A model generated the notes under the pieces. It was not told the DNA's origin and did no database searches. It was given only the letters and a program-made list of their open reading frames with translations. A program made the translations under genes and the position numbers. A DNA stretch of 50,765 bases from Pseudomonadota bacterium (GTDB lineage: Bacteria > Myxococcota_A > Polyangia > Haliangiales > Haliangiaceae): positions 1-50,765 of the forward strand of contig JAKSDA010000231.1 of the NCBI GenBank assembly GCA_022360315.1, read 5' to 3'. Below are positions 7,948 to 18,901 of this stretch, piece after piece (the first letter of the stretch is position 1; every line of letters begins with the position of its first letter).

Positions 7948-9045
7948 TTAGCTGCCCGGCGGAATATTGCGAAATAGTGCCGAGATATCCGGGATCGACT
8001 TGATTGCGCCGAGTTCTTTTAGCTGCGCGGCGAGTTCGGCCCAGCGCTGCTCGCTCATGTAGCCGAGGTAGTTTTTGCGGGTTTCTTCGCCCTCGATATA
8101 GGGTTTTTGCAGCTCTGCGGCCAGTTTCATGGCCGACAGAGACATCGGCGATTTTTGCTCCTTCATGTACTGATTGCTGGGCAGTGGATCGTCGAGATAG
8201 TCGCGCCAGCCGGCCCGGGTGGCGCGGACGAATTTCGCCACAATGGCGCGGTTCTTGTCCAGATAGGCCTGGCTGGCAATGACCACGGCGAGATACGGAT
8301 TGAAGCCACTTTGCGCCACCGAAAACGCTTTGACCTCGACGCCCTGTTCTTTTGCACTGACCGGTTCGGCGAAAACAAAACACTGCTGGGCCATGGTCGG
8401 ATCCTGCAAAAACAGCGACAGATTGCCGCCGTGTTGAATGACCGCGACCTTGTCAAAGCCGAATTTTTTCCTGGCGAAGTGCACGTAGGGCAGGCCCGAT
8501 TCCATGGCGACTTTTTTGATCTTGCCCGAGGTAAAGACCTCCTCGAGCGAGTTGACGCCGGTCGAGGCGTGAACCATGATGCCCTGGGGGCTGGTTTGGT
8601 ACACGGTAAAGAGCGCGACCAGGTCGGCATCGTTCATTCTGGCCCGGATGACCTCGCCGGCCGAAGCGATGGCAAAAGCAACCTTGCCAGTGGCGACCAT
8701 CTTCCAGGTTTGAATGCCCGCCGCACCCGCTTTGATCGCCACATCCAACCCTTGCGCGGCGTAGATCCCTTTGTGCACTGCTGCGTAAAACCCGCCGAAC
8801 TCCGGCTCTGGAGTCCAGTTGAGCTGCAGCGTGACCGCGGTCCTGGCCGCCGCTTGCGATCGAGCGGCCGATGGGTCGGGGGAGCCCTTGTCGCCACCTG
8901 CGGGTTGCGAGGTGCTTTTGTTGGCTGCTTTTTGTTGCGGGTCGGCCTGCCCGGCCGGTTCATCTTTGTTGCATCCGGGCCAGACGAGAAGTACTGCCAG
9001 AACCAAGCAACTGGATCGCACCTTTTGCTCTGTCAATGACATCAT
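7948..9045 (-). CDS. NMT1/THI5-like (SsuA/TauA-type) ABC substrate-binding lipoprotein
   Basis: 365 residues with an N-terminal signal ending VWPGC (Cys25, an imperfect lipobox), a Lys/Ser/Pro/Gly-rich spacer to about residue 65, then the binding fold. The block LQLNWTPEPEFGGFYAAVHK with GIYAAQGLDV is diagnostic of the NMT1/THI5-like family (pyrimidine precursor, taurine/sulfonate or nitrate binders). KVAFAIASAGEVIRAR, FTVYQTSPQGIMV and YLAVVIASQAYLDKN follow the family pattern. No permease or ATPase gene lies next to it, so it is either an orphan that feeds a distant transporter or has another role. Its stop codon TAA is the target duplication of MITE copy 2. The acyl-CoA dehydrogenase gene lies 48 bases upstream on the same strand and could be co-transcribed. 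Confidence 0.85.
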   Translation of the reverse strand: MMSLTEQKVRSSCLVLAVLLVWPGCNKDEPAGQADPQQKAANKSTSQPAGGDKGSPDPSAARSQAAARTAVTLQLNWTPEPEFGGFYAAVHKGIYAAQGLDVAIKAGAAGIQTWKMVATGKVAFAIASAGEVIRARMNDADLVALFTVYQTSPQGIMVHASTGVNSLEEVFTSGKIKKVAMESGLPYVHFARKKFGFDKVAVIQHGGNLSLFLQDPTMAQQCFVFAEPVSAKEQGVEVKAFSVAQSGFNPYLAVVIASQAYLDKNRAIVAKFVRATRAGWRDYLDDPLPSNQYMKEQKSPMSLSAMKLAAELQKPYIEGEETRKNYLGYMSEQRWAELAAQLKELGAIKSIPDISALFRNIPPGS

Positions 9046-9093
9046 GGCTGGGCAAGGATGCGCAAAAATGCCGCTGCCGTCTAGTGTCTCGAT

Positions 9094-10308
9094 TCAGAGA
9101 CCATGTATCGGATGCTTTTTCAGCTCCAGCTTGGCCACGGCCTCCCGATGGACTTCGTCGGGGCCGTCGGCCAGGCGCAATGTGCGCGCCGCAGCCCACG
9201 CATAGGCCAGACCAAAGTCGTCGCAGATGCCGGCGCCGCCGTGGGCCTGAATGGCCCGGTCGATAACCCGCAGAGCCATCGACGGCGCTACTACCTTGAT
9301 CATCGCGATTTCGGCACGGGCAGCTTTGTTGCCCACGGTGTCCATCTTGTATGCGGCGTTCATGGTCAAAAGGCGAGCCTGGTCGATCTCGATGCGCGAG
9401 TTGGCAATCTCGGTGCGAATGATGCCCTGCTCGGCCAGCGGCTTGCCAAATGCCACTCGGCTGGCGACTCGCTTGCACATCGATTCGAGAGCTCTCTCCG
9501 CCGCTCCGATGAGGCGCATACAGTGATGAATGCGGCCCGGTCCAAGCCGACCCTGCGCGATCTCGAAACCGCGTCCCTCGCCCAATAACATGTTGGACGC
9601 CGGCACCCTGACATCGTCGAACACGACCTCGGCATGACCGTGCGGCGCATCGTCGTAGCCAAATACGCGCAACATTCGCTGAACTTTGATCCCCGGCGCG
9701 TCCATGGGCACCAGAATCATGGATTGCTGCAGATGCCGCGGCCCAGCGGGGTCGGTTTTACCCATGAAAATGCACAGCCGACACCGGGGATCGCCGGCTC
9801 CAGAAGTCCACCACTTGCGGCCATTCAGCACGTACTCGTCGCCGTCGCGCTCGATGCGCGCCTCGATATTGGTGGCATCAGACGAGGCCACGGCCGGTTC
9901 GGTCATGGCAAAACACGATCGGATCTCGCCGCGCAGCAGTGGCTCGAGCCAGGTCTTCTTCTGCTCGTCCGTACCATAGCGGACCAGAACCTCCATATTG
10001 CCAGTGTCGGGCGCCGAGCAGTTAAAAATCTCGGGCGCCATCACCGACCGGCCCATGATCTCGCACAAAGGCGCGTATTCGTAATTGGATAGCCCGGCGC
10101 CATGCTTGCTGTCGGGCAAAAATAGATTCCACAACCCCGCCGTGCGCGCCTCGGCCTTGAGCTTGTCGACGATGGGCAAGGGCTGCCAGCGATCACCCTC
10201 GGCAATCTGCGCAAAAAAGGTCGCCTCGTTGGGATAGATGAACTCGGCCATGAACGATTTGAGCCGTTTCTCGAACTCGATGACCCGATCGGATTGAGAA
10301 AATTCCAT
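9094..10308 (-). CDS. Acyl-CoA dehydrogenase
   Basis: 404 residues from ATG 10308 (MEFSQSDRVIEF); the open frame further upstream to 10416 has no family sequence. Flavin-dependent alpha,beta-dehydrogenation of an acyl-CoA. Blocks in order: WNLFLPDSKHGAGLSNYEYA, CFAMTEPAVASSDATN (FAD and substrate contact), GRKWWTSGAGD, FDDVRVPASNMLLGEGRGFE, QGRLGPGRIHHCMR, and IQAHGGAGICDD near the C-terminus followed by LRLADGPDEVH. The overall form resembles the ACAD10/11-like branch common in fatty-acid and branched-acid catabolism. No electron-transfer flavoprotein genes are in the window. It is followed at 48 bases by the NMT1-like gene. Confidence 0.93.
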   Translation of the reverse strand: MEFSQSDRVIEFEKRLKSFMAEFIYPNEATFFAQIAEGDRWQPLPIVDKLKAEARTAGLWNLFLPDSKHGAGLSNYEYAPLCEIMGRSVMAPEIFNCSAPDTGNMEVLVRYGTDEQKKTWLEPLLRGEIRSCFAMTEPAVASSDATNIEARIERDGDEYVLNGRKWWTSGAGDPRCRLCIFMGKTDPAGPRHLQQSMILVPMDAPGIKVQRMLRVFGYDDAPHGHAEVVFDDVRVPASNMLLGEGRGFEIAQGRLGPGRIHHCMRLIGAAERALESMCKRVASRVAFGKPLAEQGIIRTEIANSRIEIDQARLLTMNAAYKMDTVGNKAARAEIAMIKVVAPSMALRVIDRAIQAHGGAGICDDFGLAYAWAAARTLRLADGPDEVHREAVAKLELKKHPIHGL

Positions 10309-10828
10309 ACCGCATTGTACTCGCGCACGCTCGCTACCGCGCAACACAACAGGGCTCGCTTGGTCACCGCGCGGTGCGCAGCTGGAGTTTTGGTCGGACC
10401 GAATGATCCGATGCAATTATGGTGGCACGACGCAGTTATTGCGAGGAACTCGATACGCATCGCAGCTCCCGGCCGGTGAGCACTCCCGGCGCATTACACG
10501 GCGATATGGCGCAGTGCGCCAACCGGCCAGGCAAATGCGATCGGCGGCCAGGCGATTTTCTGGCCCGCGAACGAGGCTCGACTGTAAAACTTGCCAGAAT
10601 GCAGAATTCGTGAGAGAACCCTCCTGCCACGATCCGGAGCTATCAGGGGGTGTGAAACCACAATCGGCTTTGTTTCGGGCGACCGGAGCGATTGCTTCGC
10701 CAGCAGTTTTCTTCCCGCGCGTGACCTCGACGCGTGCGATGGCGCGCAACGATTGCCAGCGAAACGGTGCAGCCATGGCAATTCGACATCATCGATGCTG
10801 TGGATTCAAACAGAGAGGACAGCCTGAC
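10309..10828. other. 520-bp divergent intergenic region
   Basis: Separates the minus-strand acyl-CoA dehydrogenase from the plus-strand porin. Several open frames cross it but none has recognisable protein character. It should contain both promoters; I see no clear operator. Confidence 0.5.
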
Positions 10829-12175
<1,347 letters not shown>

Positions 12176-12244
12176 GCCTGTCCTCTCGCTCGGGTTGCGC
12201 GAAAAAGGCGCGCGAAAAGGGCAGTCGGTCTTGCTCGCCGCTGA

Positions 12245-12886
<642 letters not shown>

Positions 12887-12947
12887 CGCTGCAGTGGGCG
12901 ACGCGAGTAGACAATCGGTGCATACTGCCTCCCCGAGAAGGTAGGAC

Positions 12948-13676
12948 ATGCGCGAACTGCGATCATCTCGACGCTCGAAGAATCCCGCTGCCCCAGCAGA
13001 ACACTCGAAAAATCCGGATTCCGCGACAGCTATTCGAGCCGATACCGGGGAGCCCGAGGCATCTTCACCACAGCATCTTCTCGACCAACATGTTGCCGCA
13101 CTGAGCAAATGTCGAATGTGTCCCGATATGATAGGACCGGTAGTGACAGGCACGCCGGTACTGTCTCCGGTGATGCTTTTGGGTCAGGCCCCGGGTACCC
13201 ACGAGGGCCGACTCGGCCGGCCATTTGCATGGACCGCGGGAAAGACTCTATTTTCGTGGTTTTCGCGGCTGGACCTGGCCGAGGCCGAGTTTCGCAGCCG
13301 GGTTTACATGGCAGCGGTATGCCGGTGCTTTCCCGGCAAGAACCCCAAGGGTGGCGATCGGGTTCCCAACCGCGAGGAGATTGCCAATTGTGCCAGCTGG
13401 TTGCACCGCGAGATCGAGCTGGTTCGGCCTCGTCTGATCCTGCCGGTGGGCAAACTGGCCATTTCCCGGCTGATTGATTTCAAGAAACTCACCGAGGTGG
13501 TGGGTGTGAAGCACCGCGTCGAGATCGCCGGCCACGCGATGGACGCGATCCCGCTGCCGCATCCATCGGGCGCTTCGACCTGGCACCGAACCGAGCCCGG
13601 CAAGTCACTGCTCGACAGGGCGCTCGGGTTGATCCGCGATCACGGTGCCTTTGCCGGCATACAGAAGGCGCCGTGA
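12948..13676 (+). CDS. Uracil-DNA glycosylase family protein (Fe-S type, family 4-like)
   Basis: 242 residues; ATG 12948 is preceded by an AAGGTAGG purine tract. Base-excision repair enzyme that removes uracil from DNA. The core shows LLGQAPGTHEGRLGRPF (79-93; motif 1 of families 4/5, here GQAPG rather than GEAPG), an F-x-W-TAGK block, and PLPHPSGAS near residue 205 (HPS motif of the DNA-intercalation loop). Cysteines C55-x2-C58, C125/C127 and C148 are positioned for the [4Fe-4S] cluster. The first 45 residues are a disordered, charged extension. The exact subfamily is uncertain because of the Gln in motif 1. Confidence 0.85.
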   Translation: MRELRSSRRSKNPAAPAEHSKNPDSATAIRADTGEPEASSPQHLLDQHVAALSKCRMCPDMIGPVVTGTPVLSPVMLLGQAPGTHEGRLGRPFAWTAGKTLFSWFSRLDLAEAEFRSRVYMAAVCRCFPGKNPKGGDRVPNREEIANCASWLHREIELVRPRLILPVGKLAISRLIDFKKLTEVVGVKHRVEIAGHAMDAIPLPHPSGASTWHRTEPGKSLLDRALGLIRDHGAFAGIQKAP

Positions 13677-13717
13677 CGGGCGGACTCGGGTGATCTGATT
13701 CGGGTTATAAACGGCCG

Positions 13718-14833
13718 ATGAGCGCTTCCAAAGCAGAGTCACAGAGCGGCCGGGCGGTTGCTCTTCTGGCCGAGTTCATCGGCTATCGAACCGAGAATCC
13801 GACCGGTGACGAGCTGGCATTGTGCGAGCGATTGGCCCGCGAGCTCGAAGCTCGTGGCGCCGAGCGTATCGAGGTTGTCGGCGTGCCCCGCACCGACAAA
13901 TCGCCCGGTGCCTATGTGTTTGCCGCCTACGGACAGCCGCGTACGTTGCTCAACGTGCACGTCGATACAGTGCCGGCAAACACCGGCTGGACCCGTGATC
14001 CGTTCCAGGCTGAGATCACCGACGATCGCATCTATGGCCTGGGCAGCGCCGATACCAAGGGTGCGATTGCTGCGATTCTGGTCGCGCTCGACGAGGTGAG
14101 GCCCAAAAACCTGGGCATCTTGTTTTCGGGCGACGAAGAGGCGGGCTCTCAGGTTGTGGATGCATTCGTCAAAACCGAGCACATTCGCGGCATAGAGCGT
14201 GCCATTATATGCGAGCCAACGCGGCGGCGCGCGGGGGTTCGCCACCGCGGCATTCGCGCCTATCGCGCCGATGTGCGCGGACGGGGCGGACATTCGTCGA
14301 CGGCTGACCACATGCCCAAGCCGATCGTGGACATGGCGCGCCTGGCACTATTGCTCGACGATCTCGGCCGGCGCCACCTCGACACCGGCCCCGAGGACAT
14401 GAAAGGTCTGTGTATGAACGTCGCTGCCATCGACGGCGGGGTGGCGTTCAACGTGGTGCCCGACGGTGCCAGTCTGCGCTGGTCGGTCCGGCCTCCACCG
14501 GGTTTTGACTCGGAAGCGCTCGAACAGGAGCAGCGCGAGCTGGCCGAGTCTATCGGCCGGGGGATCACGCTGTATCACCCGATCGGGCACGAGCCGTTTG
14601 CCTGCCGCGACGTCGATTGGTATCGAGAACTGCTCGGTGGCTTTGTCGACGATTTCGGGCCGCTGGATTTCTGGACTGAGGCGGCGGTATTTTCGGCGGC
14701 AGGCGTGGACGCGATCGTGGTGGGCCCGGGCGACATCGCCCAGGCCCATGCGGCTGACGAGTTCGTGACCAGGGAGGATCTGGCCTGGGCTGTGGGCATG
14801 TTCACGCATGTTTTGAACCAGTGCTCGCGCTGA
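13718..14833 (+). CDS. M20-family deacetylase/peptidase (ArgE/DapE-like)
   Basis: 371 residues. Di-zinc motifs: NVHVDTVP (His81, Asp83), GSADTKG (Asp112), SGDEEAGS (Glu140/141), a further metal ligand in CEPT, and a C-terminal GDIAQAHAADEFV histidine. The lid domain has RGRGGHSSTADHMPKPI. The pattern is that of acetylornithine deacetylase / succinyl-diaminopimelate desuccinylase-type enzymes, which cleave N-acyl groups from amino acids in the cytoplasm; no signal peptide is present. Arginine or lysine biosynthesis genes are not adjacent, so the exact substrate is open. It follows the uracil-DNA glycosylase gene by 41 bases and precedes a CitE-like gene by 76 bases on the same strand. Confidence 0.85.
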   Translation: MSASKAESQSGRAVALLAEFIGYRTENPTGDELALCERLARELEARGAERIEVVGVPRTDKSPGAYVFAAYGQPRTLLNVHVDTVPANTGWTRDPFQAEITDDRIYGLGSADTKGAIAAILVALDEVRPKNLGILFSGDEEAGSQVVDAFVKTEHIRGIERAIICEPTRRRAGVRHRGIRAYRADVRGRGGHSSTADHMPKPIVDMARLALLLDDLGRRHLDTGPEDMKGLCMNVAAIDGGVAFNVVPDGASLRWSVRPPPGFDSEALEQEQRELAESIGRGITLYHPIGHEPFACRDVDWYRELLGGFVDDFGPLDFWTEAAVFSAAGVDAIVVGPGDIAQAHAADEFVTREDLAWAVGMFTHVLNQCSR

Positions 14834-14909
14834 CGCCTTTGCCGGGGCGATTATCGGCCTCGGTTTTCGGTCTCGGTCTCGGGCCTCGGTCTCTGTTATA
14901 ACGTCTGCG

Positions 14910-15899
14910 ATGTCCGACACAATTCATCCCGACCAGGCACTGTTCGGGGGCGAGCGCCCGTTCCCCGTGATTCCCTCCTGCGCGCATATCGCGGGCAGCG
15001 AAAAGTTTATCGCCAAGGCATTTGCGCTGCAGGAAACCCTCGGCCCCATCTTCGATATCACCATGGACTGCGAAGACGGTGCGCCGACGGGCCGGGAACA
15101 GCAACATGCCGAGATGGTCGTGGACATGCAGAAATCCCGGGCCAATCAGCATCGGATGGCGGGCATTCGAATTCACGACTACACCCACTCGGCGTGGCGG
15201 CAGGATGTGGACATCGCAGTGTCGGGTGCCGGCGAGGTCATCCGGTACATCACCATTCCCAAGCCGACTGCGGCCAGTCAGGTCGCCGAGATGATCGAAT
15301 ACATCCAGCATAGCTGTCAGTCGTGCGGTATCGAGCGTGAAATTCCCATTCACGTGCTGATCGAGACCCACGGCGCGCTCGAGGATGCATTTGAGATCGC
15401 CGGGCTGCCGTGGGTGCAGGTGCTGGATTTCGGGCTCATGGACTTTGTCAGCGGCCACCATGGCGCCGTTCCCTGGTCGGCGATGAAGTCGCCAGGGCAG
15501 TTTGATCACGCCCTGATCGCGCGCGCCAAGACGCGTATTGTCGCCGCTGCGCTCGCTCACGGTGTGGTGCCGGCGCACAACGTCACGCTCGATCTGAAGA
15601 ACGTCTACCAGACCCATGCGGACGCCACCCGCGCGTGCAGAGAATTTGGTTTTTTGCGCATGTGGTCGATCTATCCGGTGCAGATAAAGCCCATTATCGA
15701 CGCCATGGCGCCCGATTTTTCCGAGGTGCAGACCGCGTGCGAGATCTTGCTCGCGGCGCAGAAGGTATCGTGGGGGCCACTTCAGCACGCCGGCGAACTG
15801 CACGACCGCGCGACCTATCGGTACTTGTGGGAGCTGGTGCAGCGCGCCCATCTATCCGGGCAGACCCTGCCCGCCGAGGTCGACGCCTGGTTGCGGTGA
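14910..15899 (+). CDS. HpcH/HpaI aldolase / citrate lyase beta (CitE)-like protein
   Basis: 329 residues. The family cleaves or forms C-C bonds in CoA thioesters such as malyl-CoA, citramalyl-CoA or citryl-CoA, using Mg2+. Visible marks are ITMDCEDGAP (about 50-58, acidic pocket near the CoA end), IPIHVLIETHGALEDAF (Mg ligand Glu), VLDFGLMDFVSGHHGAVPW (Asp ligand) and RMWSIYPVQIKPIIDAMAP near the C-terminus, typical of CitE-like proteins. No citDEF or methylaspartate-cycle neighbours are present, so it is probably a stand-alone malyl-CoA or citramalyl-CoA lyase type. A TTATAA box lies about 12 bases before the ATG, inside a CGGTCTCGG-type short repeat, and could be a core promoter element. 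Confidence 0.8.
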   Translation: MSDTIHPDQALFGGERPFPVIPSCAHIAGSEKFIAKAFALQETLGPIFDITMDCEDGAPTGREQQHAEMVVDMQKSRANQHRMAGIRIHDYTHSAWRQDVDIAVSGAGEVIRYITIPKPTAASQVAEMIEYIQHSCQSCGIEREIPIHVLIETHGALEDAFEIAGLPWVQVLDFGLMDFVSGHHGAVPWSAMKSPGQFDHALIARAKTRIVAAALAHGVVPAHNVTLDLKNVYQTHADATRACREFGFLRMWSIYPVQIKPIIDAMAPDFSEVQTACEILLAAQKVSWGPLQHAGELHDRATYRYLWELVQRAHLSGQTLPAEVDAWLR

Positions 15900-15946
15900 A
15901 AAGGCCGCGAGTTTCGGCAAGAACCGATTTGCGACGGCATTTCCGC

Positions 15947-16921
15947 TCAATGTGGTGGTTCGTAACCGGCCAGGAGCCACTTTGACAGGGGCTCGAATAC
16001 CAGTTCATGGGAATAGCGGCTGATGTAGAGATCGGCGTGGGCGAATTTGCGCCGGCGATCGCCGACCTCGACGTAGTTCTTGCGCCTGGATGCCACCCAA
16101 TGCAGCACGAAACGGGCTGTTTCGGCGGGTACGATACCATCGGCGTTGCCGGTCAGGACCAGCAGAGGATGGTCCATATCGCGCAGGGCCTCGGTGATAT
16201 TGGTGCCGTCGATGACCAGATCACCGTGGTGGATCCAGCGAGCGATCTCTTCGTTGAGCTGGGGATTGGGATCTTCGACCACCTGGACAAACTGATCTGC
16301 CTTGTCCATATCGATGATGTTGGGGTGCATATAGATGCTCATCAGCCAGGGGGCATGGCGCAGAAGCGGCAACAAGCGTTTTGCCATGCCGCGCATGCCG
16401 CGAATCGGCAGGTGCCTGGCCAGCGAGGTAGACGAAAAGGCGGTCTTGATGAGCGGATTGATCTTGATCCAGCGCAGCGGTGCCCCGACTGCCACCACCG
16501 AGCCGACCGGGGAGTCGGGCTGCAGGGCCAGGTGGGTGAACACCATGGTGCCGCCCAGGCTGCAGCCGATCAGATCGACTGCCTGGTGAGAGGAGTGGGC
16601 CAGTAAATGAGCGATAGCCACAGGAATATCGACAGCGGCGACATCGCGCAAGCCGAAGTTACCACTGCTGTCGCCCTCGGGTTCTGAGCCGTCCTGAGCG
16701 CGCAGGGCCATGGACCAGACCTCGAAGCCAGCAGCGGCCAGATACTCCTCGACGGGGTTGCCGGCGGGGTGGTAGCCAAACAGAAATGTATTCATGCAAT
16801 AGCCGGGCACGAAGAGCAGCGGGCGCAGATGGGGCTGCTGGGCCCTGTCATCGACCACCCGACGCAGACCGAGCCGCCAGCCGTCACGGTTGGAAACGAG
16901 GAATTGAGTATATTGAATCAT
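15947..16921 (-). CDS. Alpha/beta hydrolase (PHA synthase/lipase-like)
   Basis: 324 residues. The nucleophile elbow GCSLGG places Ser121; the acid is in LTGNADGIVP (about 258-267) and the base in KFAHADLYI (about 293-301), completing a Ser-Asp-His triad. The oxyanion region is LLFVPGYCMNTFLF. The layout (hydrophobic start, HLA-type helices, TGNADGIV) resembles alpha/beta hydrolases related to poly(3-hydroxyalkanoate) synthase-like and lipase proteins, but the PHA synthase Cys nucleophile is replaced by Ser, so polymerisation is not expected. The substrate is unknown. It is convergent with the CitE-like gene. Confidence 0.8.
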   Translation of the reverse strand: MIQYTQFLVSNRDGWRLGLRRVVDDRAQQPHLRPLLFVPGYCMNTFLFGYHPAGNPVEEYLAAAGFEVWSMALRAQDGSEPEGDSSGNFGLRDVAAVDIPVAIAHLLAHSSHQAVDLIGCSLGGTMVFTHLALQPDSPVGSVVAVGAPLRWIKINPLIKTAFSSTSLARHLPIRGMRGMAKRLLPLLRHAPWLMSIYMHPNIIDMDKADQFVQVVEDPNPQLNEEIARWIHHGDLVIDGTNITEALRDMDHPLLVLTGNADGIVPAETARFVLHWVASRRKNYVEVGDRRRKFAHADLYISRYSHELVFEPLSKWLLAGYEPPH

Positions 16922-17121
16922 CGACGGGTGTCGTGGGAACGGGAGTCTGCACGATGGCCATGGCCATGGCGCTCATTATAGAGCCTGAGCCGGTTTCATA
17001 GTGCCTTGGGCGAGCGTTTCGCGCGCTGCAGGGGCAACCGCGGCATCTTTCTCGTCGGGACAGGTGACTGCGCTCGGCAGACCGGTCGGCGGGTCGGACT
17101 CTGGCGGGGTAGACTCCGGGA

Positions 17122-17964
17122 ATGTCCGACCGTAACCGAGCCATGCACGAGCAAAACCGGCGCTCATGGAATGCCGTGACTTCTGTCCATAATCGCCATA
17201 AGAACGACCAGTCCGGGTTTCTTGCTGGCGGTGGCAGCACTTTGTTTCCCGACGAGCTCGAGCTCCTCGGTGATCTATCCGGCCGGCGGCTGGTCCACCT
17301 GCAGTGCAACTGCGGTCAGGATACCCTGTCGCTGTCACGCCTGGCTGGGCGGGTTGTGGGCGTCGACATCTCCGACGATGCGATCGCCTTTGCCCGCCAG
17401 CTGTCGCGCGACTCGGGTCTTTCGGCCGAATTCGTGCGCAGCGATCTTTTCGACTGGTTTGACGAGACCGAAGAACGCTTCGACGTCGCCTTTTCCAGTT
17501 ATGGCACCATCGGATGGCTTTGCGATCTCAACCGCTGGGCCGGTGGAGTTGCCGAGGTGCTGGTGCCGGGTGGACAGCTGGTGTTGCTCGAATTCCATCC
17601 TCTTGCATGGAGCCTGCAGCGGGATGGGCTGACCGGCGATTCTTACTTTCTCCGCGATCCGATCCACGAAAAAAGCGGCGTGAACGACTATGTCGGCGAG
17701 GCGCTCGCGCCCTCGGGTTACCAGCAAGGCAACCAGGACTGGCAAAATCCCGAAACCGCCTACAGCTTTCAGTGGACTGTTGGCGACATTGTCACCAGCG
17801 TGGCCAGGGCCGGCCTTGTCGTAGAGACTCTCCGCGAGTACGAGTACGCCAACGGCTGCGAGATCTTCGATGGCATGAAGTTGATCGAGGGAAGACGATA
17901 TACGGTGCCCGACAGCATGGCCTCGGTTCCCCTCATGCTCGGCCTTCGGGCTCGACTGCCGTGA
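17122..17964 (+). CDS. Class I SAM-dependent methyltransferase
   Basis: 280 residues. Motif I is LVHLQCNCGQDTLSLSRLAG (about 57-76), motif post-I VVGVDISDDAIAFAR, motif II FDVAFSSYGTIGWL and motif III EVLVPGGQLVLLEFHP. The N-terminal NRRSWNAVTSVHNRHK is a substrate lid common in small-molecule methyltransferases of this group. The C-terminal half (EKSGVNDYVGEALAPSGYQQ, YSFQWTVGDIVTSVARAGL) probably shapes the acceptor site. The substrate cannot be predicted from sequence and no biosynthetic cluster is adjacent. Confidence 0.88.
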   Translation: MSDRNRAMHEQNRRSWNAVTSVHNRHKNDQSGFLAGGGSTLFPDELELLGDLSGRRLVHLQCNCGQDTLSLSRLAGRVVGVDISDDAIAFARQLSRDSGLSAEFVRSDLFDWFDETEERFDVAFSSYGTIGWLCDLNRWAGGVAEVLVPGGQLVLLEFHPLAWSLQRDGLTGDSYFLRDPIHEKSGVNDYVGEALAPSGYQQGNQDWQNPETAYSFQWTVGDIVTSVARAGLVVETLREYEYANGCEIFDGMKLIEGRRYTVPDSMASVPLMLGLRARLP

Positions 17965-18379
17965 TTCAAGGATCAAGGCTGGCGAGCCGCAGCGCGGACG
18001 CCGCGAAGCCGACGTCCTTGCACCAGTCCACCGGCTCGCCGCCGAGTCGGAATACACAGCGCGAGAGCCCGACCAGCCATAAAACGCCATGCCCACGCTG
18101 TGCTCGACCTGTCGCTGGGCCAATTTAAGCTGCTGCGATTCGATAAGATCATTTAATTTCAAATAATTAGATATCCGCCTGATGTGGTGCCGCAGTGGCG
18201 GCACGGGCGATCATCGGCCGTTTGGGCATCGAAAGTTTGGCAGACGCTGTTTCTTGAGCCAGTTTTTCGACCTAGCAGCACTGCTACATGCAATCTCCTA
18301 CCAAAGCGCGATTGAACGAATGGTTGCCCATTACCAGTTATTGTTGGAAGGTATGGTAGGAAACGGCCACGGCAGTCTT

Positions 18380-18445
18380 GACAGTTGCCACCGACAGTCC
18401 CGACAGTCGCCACCGACAGTCCCGACAGTCGCCACCGACAGTCCC
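18380..18445. repeat. Three tandem copies of a 22-bp unit
   Basis: Head-to-tail 22-bp units at 18380-18401, 18402-18423 and 18424-18445. The last two are identical and the first differs by one base; a partial fourth continues to about 18458. Each unit itself contains two GACAGT half-units. There are no spacers, so it is not a CRISPR array. Confidence 0.9.
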
Positions 18446-18751
18446 GGCAGTCGCTCGGGCATTAGGCCAGACTGCGCGACCGGCAAGGTTCTTGGTATTT
18501 GCCAGCAGGTCATCGGTTTCCCCACTCGCCGCTCCACATTCGACTCACGTCGGCAACCCTTTTCGAAAGCCAGTCTTTTTCGACCTCTTGGACGTTGATG
18601 GGTGGTGCCTCCTCATTCGCTCGCTGGCACTGCATGACTCCGCACCCATGGCATTTCCCGATGCACCCGAAGGAGCGGGTCAAGCCTGGCATCGATTTTG
18701 CTGTGGTGGGCGCCATCAGCTCAGTAACTGGATAAGCTGGAGAAAACAGTT

Positions 18752-18836
18752 ATGCGAACGAGAAGAAACAATTTCTTTGTTTACCCTACTAGGTGTCGGG
18801 CTGGGAGCCTGTGGAAACGACCAGGCCCTATGCTGA
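18752..18836 (+). pseudogene. Decayed lipoprotein signal peptide (frameshifted)
   Basis: An ATG at 18752 with GGAG 9 bases upstream begins MRTRRN. One base shift further on, the next frame reads ISLFTLLGVGLGACGND then stops at 18836. Joined by a single-base change near 18769, the two parts make a textbook lipoprotein signal with lipobox LGAC. This looks like the start of a former lipoprotein gene lying directly before the intact one at 18902. Confidence 0.5.
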
Positions 18837-18901
18837 AAAACACCTTGTTGGGCGAGGGAGCCGTGGGCAGTTTGGCACGCCAAGAAGCAGCCGCAGTAGC
18901 A

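Larger units (their letters stand above)
17965..18901. other. 937-bp gene-poor region
   Basis: No intact gene is convincing. It contains an AT-rich stretch (18146-18176, unlike the surrounding GC-rich DNA), a perfect 7-bp hairpin (18187-18204), the 22-bp tandem repeats (18380-18445) and the degenerate lipoprotein start (18752-18836). The composition suggests a decayed accessory region. Confidence 0.5.

Noticed and set aside
8107..9039. 310-codon plus-strand frame opposite the binding protein
   Set aside because: Antisense shadow of a GC-rich gene; the minus-strand product matches a known family.
10403..10828. Upstream extension of the porin reading frame (142 codons)
   Set aside because: No protein-like character; the signal peptide begins at 10829 with a ribosome site.
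18380..18445. Possible CRISPR array
   Set aside because: Units are directly adjacent with no spacers, and no cas genes are present.
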